Below are positions 4,163-6,214 of a stretch of DNA of 6,214 nt, piece after piece (position 1 is the first letter of the stretch; each line of letters opens with the position of its first letter). This stretch comes from Planctomycetales bacterium (GTDB lineage Bacteria > Planctomycetota > Planctomycetia > Planctomycetales > Planctomycetaceae). Position numbers and translations under genes: made by a program. The notes beneath the pieces were generated by a model. The model was not told where the DNA came from and ran no database searches. It saw only the letters and a program-made list of their open reading frames with translations. The DNA lies in NCBI GenBank assembly GCA_020050375.1, contig JAGVKR010000669.1:1-6214 (forward strand), in the 5' to 3' direction.

Positions 4163-6019
4163 TTCGCGCTCGCCCACTGTCCCCGACGCACCGCCGCTTG
4201 GCCCCCCTCCCCTTCGCCCCAGCAACACAACCCCCTTCCCCTGCTTCAGAAACCACGGGAGCTCCAGAAGAATTTCGGCGTCCGCGGGAAACTCCGTCTT
4301 CAGCTCATCATAGAGTTTCGATGAGGTTAGCAGGTAGCGCGGTGGTGATTTGCGCAGAAAGCTCACGGCGTCTTCGGGGCGAATCTGCGGCTCGATATGT
4401 TCGCGGCAGTAGAACGACAGCCCGGGGCGGAAATAGTGAAAGTGGCCAATCTGCGGCCGCTCGTTTCCCGCGTGAGCGCGAATCGCGTCGGCCAGGATCT
4501 CGCTGTTCTGGTGCTGGTCGATCTCGACCGCCGCGAAGGCGAATAGCATCACCAGGAAAGCAGCCGCACTCCCCGCCAGGCCGGCCAGCGCCGCGGAGAT
4601 TCGCCCGCGCTCGGTGAAGTACGCCCCGGCCACCGCACCGGCGATCAACGGGAGACCGGTCAGCCCGGCGAACCCTTTCACCTGCAGATAGGTCTGCTGG
4701 ATCATCGGCACGACAACCATGATTCCGACTCCCGCGATGCCGACTGTCACCCAGGCACTTCGACGTAAGTACCGTCCGTAGATCTCGTTCGCGTCCATCC
4801 AGCGATCGAGGAAGGCCGCGGTGACGAGGGCCAGGGCCGGATATGCCGGAACCACGTAATGCGGGAACTTTGTGCTCGCGAGCGAGAAGAACCCGAACCA
4901 GACCAGGCACCAGGCCCCGCACAGCACATCGGCCGGATGCCATTCGTGGCGATCCCGAATTCGCCGATACCAGTGGATCAGCGTCGGGCTGAGAAACACG
5001 ACCCACGGAAAGAAGCCCACGCACATCGCCGCCAGGTAGTACCACGCGGGGCCGGGATGATTGTCCATCGGATTCAGGAAGCGTCCGAAATGATGGACGC
5101 CGAAGAATCCTGCCAGAAAGGCCCCATCGGTCTTCAAACTCACCGCGAGATACCACGGTCCGGCCACCATCAGCATTGCCGCCAGCGCCGTCAGGGGCCG
5201 GAGGGTCCAGATCGTGCGGAGGAGGTGACGCGGGGATAGGAGTGCGGAGTGCGGAATGCGGAGTGCGGAGTTGAGAACAGTCAAGCGACCCGCTCCCAGC
5301 TCATTTATATTCCGCATTCCGAACTCCGAACTCCGAACTCCCTTTTTCATCCACAACAAAAACAACCCCAGAATCGACGTCGGCAGCAAAACGCCGATCG
5401 GCCCTTTGACCAGAACGGCAATGCCCATCACGGCATAGACCATCGCCATCGTCCCCCCCGTCGGCTGCCAATCCGTCTCGCCAGCCCGCCAAACAAGCGC
5501 AGCGCCGCTCTCCCCCCCTGACCCCTGACCCCTGACTCCTGCCCCCTGACTTTTCACTGCCGTCCCCCGCACAAACAGATACAGCGCCAGCGTGCAGAAA
5601 AACGACAACTCGGCGTCCGACGTTGCGGCGCGCGCGATGACGGTAAAATTCAGATTTGTGGCGAGGACGACCGCCGCCCATAGGCCGGCCCGCGGTGAAT
5701 ACAGCATCCGCCCCATCCGCCAGACGAGCAGAACCGTCGCCAGGCCGAAGAGAACCGAGGGGAACCGGGCCGCGAATTCCGTGACGCCAAACAACCGGTA
5801 CGCGCCAATCATCATCCAGTACATGAACGGCGGCTTGTGGGCAAACAACCGCTGGTTGAACCACGGGACGATCATGTCGTCCCGCTCGTTCATCTCTCGC
5901 GCGACCTCGGCGAAGAAGGTCTCGTCGTCGTCCCAGAGGTGCGTCGAACCCAGGCCGGTCAGAAAGACGACCAGCCCGACGAGCGTCAACAACAGTCCCT
6001 GTCGCACCTGCCCCGGCAT
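4139..6019 (-). CDS. ArnT/PMT-type (PMT_2, GT83-like) membrane glycosyltransferase
   Basis: 626 residues with about 10-12 hydrophobic segments. The family signature is clear: first membrane helix about 8-24, then LWDDDETFFAEVAREM (28-43) with the acidic motif D30-E33 of the catalytic external loop, HKPPFMYWM (61-69), ARFPSVLFGLA (84-94), and STKFPHYVVPAYPALAL (382-398). A soluble C-terminal part follows from about 500. Such integral enzymes use polyprenyl-phosphate sugars and glycosylate lipid A, proteins or other acceptors on the outer face of the cytoplasmic membrane; donor and acceptor are not predictable. Two stretches of low-complexity repeat DNA are translated in frame in loops: KSQGAGVRGQGSG (157-169) and SSEFGMRN to IPHSALL (about 230-261). 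The last residues (about 603-626, GGGPSGGASG then GEREENERRRE) are also repeat-derived and probably not functional. ATG 6019 has GAGGCAGGG directly upstream. The lipoyl-fold gene follows after 85 bases. Confidence 0.88.
   Translation of the reverse strand: MPGQVRQGLLLTLVGLVVFLTGLGSTHLWDDDETFFAEVAREMNERDDMIVPWFNQRLFAHKPPFMYWMMIGAYRLFGVTEFAARFPSVLFGLATVLLVWRMGRMLYSPRAGLWAAVVLATNLNFTVIARAATSDAELSFFCTLALYLFVRGTAVKSQGAGVRGQGSGGESGAALVWRAGETDWQPTGGTMAMVYAVMGIAVLVKGPIGVLLPTSILGLFLLWMKKGVRSSEFGMRNINELGAGRLTVLNSALRIPHSALLSPRHLLRTIWTLRPLTALAAMLMVAGPWYLAVSLKTDGAFLAGFFGVHHFGRFLNPMDNHPGPAWYYLAAMCVGFFPWVVFLSPTLIHWYRRIRDRHEWHPADVLCGAWCLVWFGFFSLASTKFPHYVVPAYPALALVTAAFLDRWMDANEIYGRYLRRSAWVTVGIAGVGIMVVVPMIQQTYLQVKGFAGLTGLPLIAGAVAGAYFTERGRISAALAGLAGSAAAFLVMLFAFAAVEIDQHQNSEILADAIRAHAGNERPQIGHFHYFRPGLSFYCREHIEPQIRPEDAVSFLRKSPPRYLLTSSKLYDELKTEFPADAEILLELPWFLKQGKGVVLLGRRGGGPSGGASGTVGEREENERRRE
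5239..5343. repeat. Inverted pair of heptad arrays inside the glycosyltransferase gene
   Basis: The left arm (5239-5273) is five 7-base units: GGAGTGC, GGAGTGC, GGAATGC, GGAGTGC, GGAGTTG. After 35 bases of unrelated sequence (5274-5308), the right arm (5309-5343) runs in the opposite orientation: ATTCCGC, ATTCCGA, ACTCCGA, ACTCCGA, ACTCCCT. GGAATGCGGA (5253-5262) and TCCGCATTCC (5311-5320) are exact complements, and the rest pairs with about one mismatch per unit. A long imperfect hairpin could form in DNA or mRNA. The whole 105-base stretch equals 35 codons and keeps the reading frame, encoding a loop between membrane segments of the glycosyltransferase. Confidence 0.8.
5515..5549. repeat. 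TCAGGGG heptad array inside the glycosyltransferase gene
   Basis: Five 7-base units lie end to end: CCCCTGA (5515-5521), CCCCTGA, CCCCTGA, CTCCTGC, CCCCTGA (5543-5549), which read TCAGGGG on the coding minus strand. The array is translated as glycine/serine/glutamine-rich KSQGAGVRGQGSG in a loop after a membrane helix. Its unit matches GGGGTCAGGGG at 6158-6168. Confidence 0.8.
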
Positions 6020-6028
6020 CCCTGCCTC
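6020..6028 (-). promoter_or_regulatory. Ribosome binding site of the glycosyltransferase gene
   Basis: The minus strand reads GAGGCAGGG immediately before ATG 6019, placing GAGG five bases from the start. It supports this start over the internal ATGs at residues 43 and 49, which lie after the catalytic acidic motif. Confidence 0.55.
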
Positions 6029-6064
6029 GGTGTTAAAATTCGGCGTTTGTTCAAAAGGGGGCGG

Positions 6065-6093
6065 AGTTTAGGAAAAAAAGTTTAATGCAACAA
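6065..6093 (-). promoter_or_regulatory. Possible promoter of the glycosyltransferase gene
   Basis: On the minus strand TTGTTG (6093-6088), a 17-base spacer holding a run of seven T, and TAAACT (6070-6065; four of six -10 positions) are arranged like a sigma-70 promoter. Transcription would start near 6058, about 38 bases before the ATG. AGTTTA also occurs twice as a direct repeat (6065-6070 and 6079-6084). The -35 match is weak. Confidence 0.35.
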
Positions 6094-6143
6094 CGGCAGT
6101 TTCGCGCGCGAACAGGCGCGGCGCGACGCCATATGTGGGGAGA

Positions 6144-6168
6144 GGATTCAGGATTCAGGGGTCAGGGG
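6144..6168. repeat. Mixed heptad array joining the GGATTCA and GGGGTCA units
   Basis: GGATTCA (6144-6150) and GGATTCA (6151-6157) are followed directly by GGGGTCA (6158-6164) and GGGG. The array shows both unit types of this window side by side in one period-7 register. It lies in the noncoding stretch upstream of the glycosyltransferase; I see no gene between 6094 and 6214 on either strand. Confidence 0.75.
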
Positions 6169-6214
6169 AGGACGAGGATCAACGCTGGCGGTTTCGCCGA
6201 GTCGATTTCCGGTC

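Noticed and set aside
3784..4617. Plus-strand open frame (277 codons) across the lipoyl-fold gene and the glycosyltransferase end
   Set aside because: It is low complexity (Arg/Pro/Ser) and crosses repeat arrays; the minus-strand genes explain the region.
4308..5156. Minus-strand open frame (282 codons) within the glycosyltransferase gene
   Set aside because: It is a frame shadow of the well-supported membrane protein and has no hydrophobic segments or motifs.
5239..5549. CRISPR array
   Set aside because: The repeats are 7-base units without 30-40 base spacers or a conserved long repeat, and there are no cas genes.
4139..6019. Frameshift or pseudogene in the glycosyltransferase because of the repeats
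   Set aside because: Family motifs before and after both repeat segments are in one uninterrupted frame, so the gene appears intact.

Overview
The window looks like chromosomal DNA from a member of the Planctomycetota (inference, no marker gene present). The reasons are its GC-rich composition, a tandem 3-keto-disaccharide hydrolase (DUF1080) protein, a Tat-exported AP-endonuclease-2-type TIM barrel, a zinc-ribbon/CBS protein, loosely packed genes with mixed ribosome binding sites, and short GGATTCA/TCAGGGG-type heptanucleotide arrays scattered in and between genes. I see no tRNA, rRNA, CRISPR array, transposase or phage gene.

Layout. Bases 1-1110 (+) hold the 3' part of a two-domain DUF1080 protein. 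Converging on it is a minus-strand pair that reads CBS first and receiver second. A zinc-ribbon/CBS-pair protein (2535-2023) has a strong Shine-Dalgarno sequence and an extended -10 promoter. An unnamed protein (about 1981-1181) follows it and looks like two receiver (REC) folds in tandem, the first without a phosphoacceptor Asp. A 342-base divergent intergenic region (2536-2877) separates this pair from a Tat-signal sugar isomerase/epimerase-like TIM barrel (2878-3747, +). Converging on that gene is a second minus-strand pair. It consists of a large ArnT/PMT-type membrane glycosyltransferase (6019-4139), then a 78-residue lipoyl/biotinyl-fold protein (4053-3817) that contains no lysine and so cannot carry lipoate or biotin. 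Bases 6020-6214 contain a possible promoter and another heptad array but no gene.

How the genes may work together. The DUF1080 protein and the TIM barrel belong to families linked to exported sugar catabolism, including 3-keto-sugar routes. They lie on the same strand but are separated by the CBS/receiver pair, so they are not one operon. The CBS and receiver-like proteins could form a nucleotide-sensing/signalling pair. The glycosyltransferase would move a sugar from a polyprenyl-phosphate carrier to an acceptor outside the cytoplasm. Its link to the lysine-free lipoyl-fold protein is unexplained.

The least ordinary features are the lysine-less lipoyl domain, the 7-bp-period arrays (two translated in frame inside the glycosyltransferase, one of them an imperfect inverted repeat), and the tandem receiver/pseudo-receiver protein. 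I found no clear new defence or mobile system.
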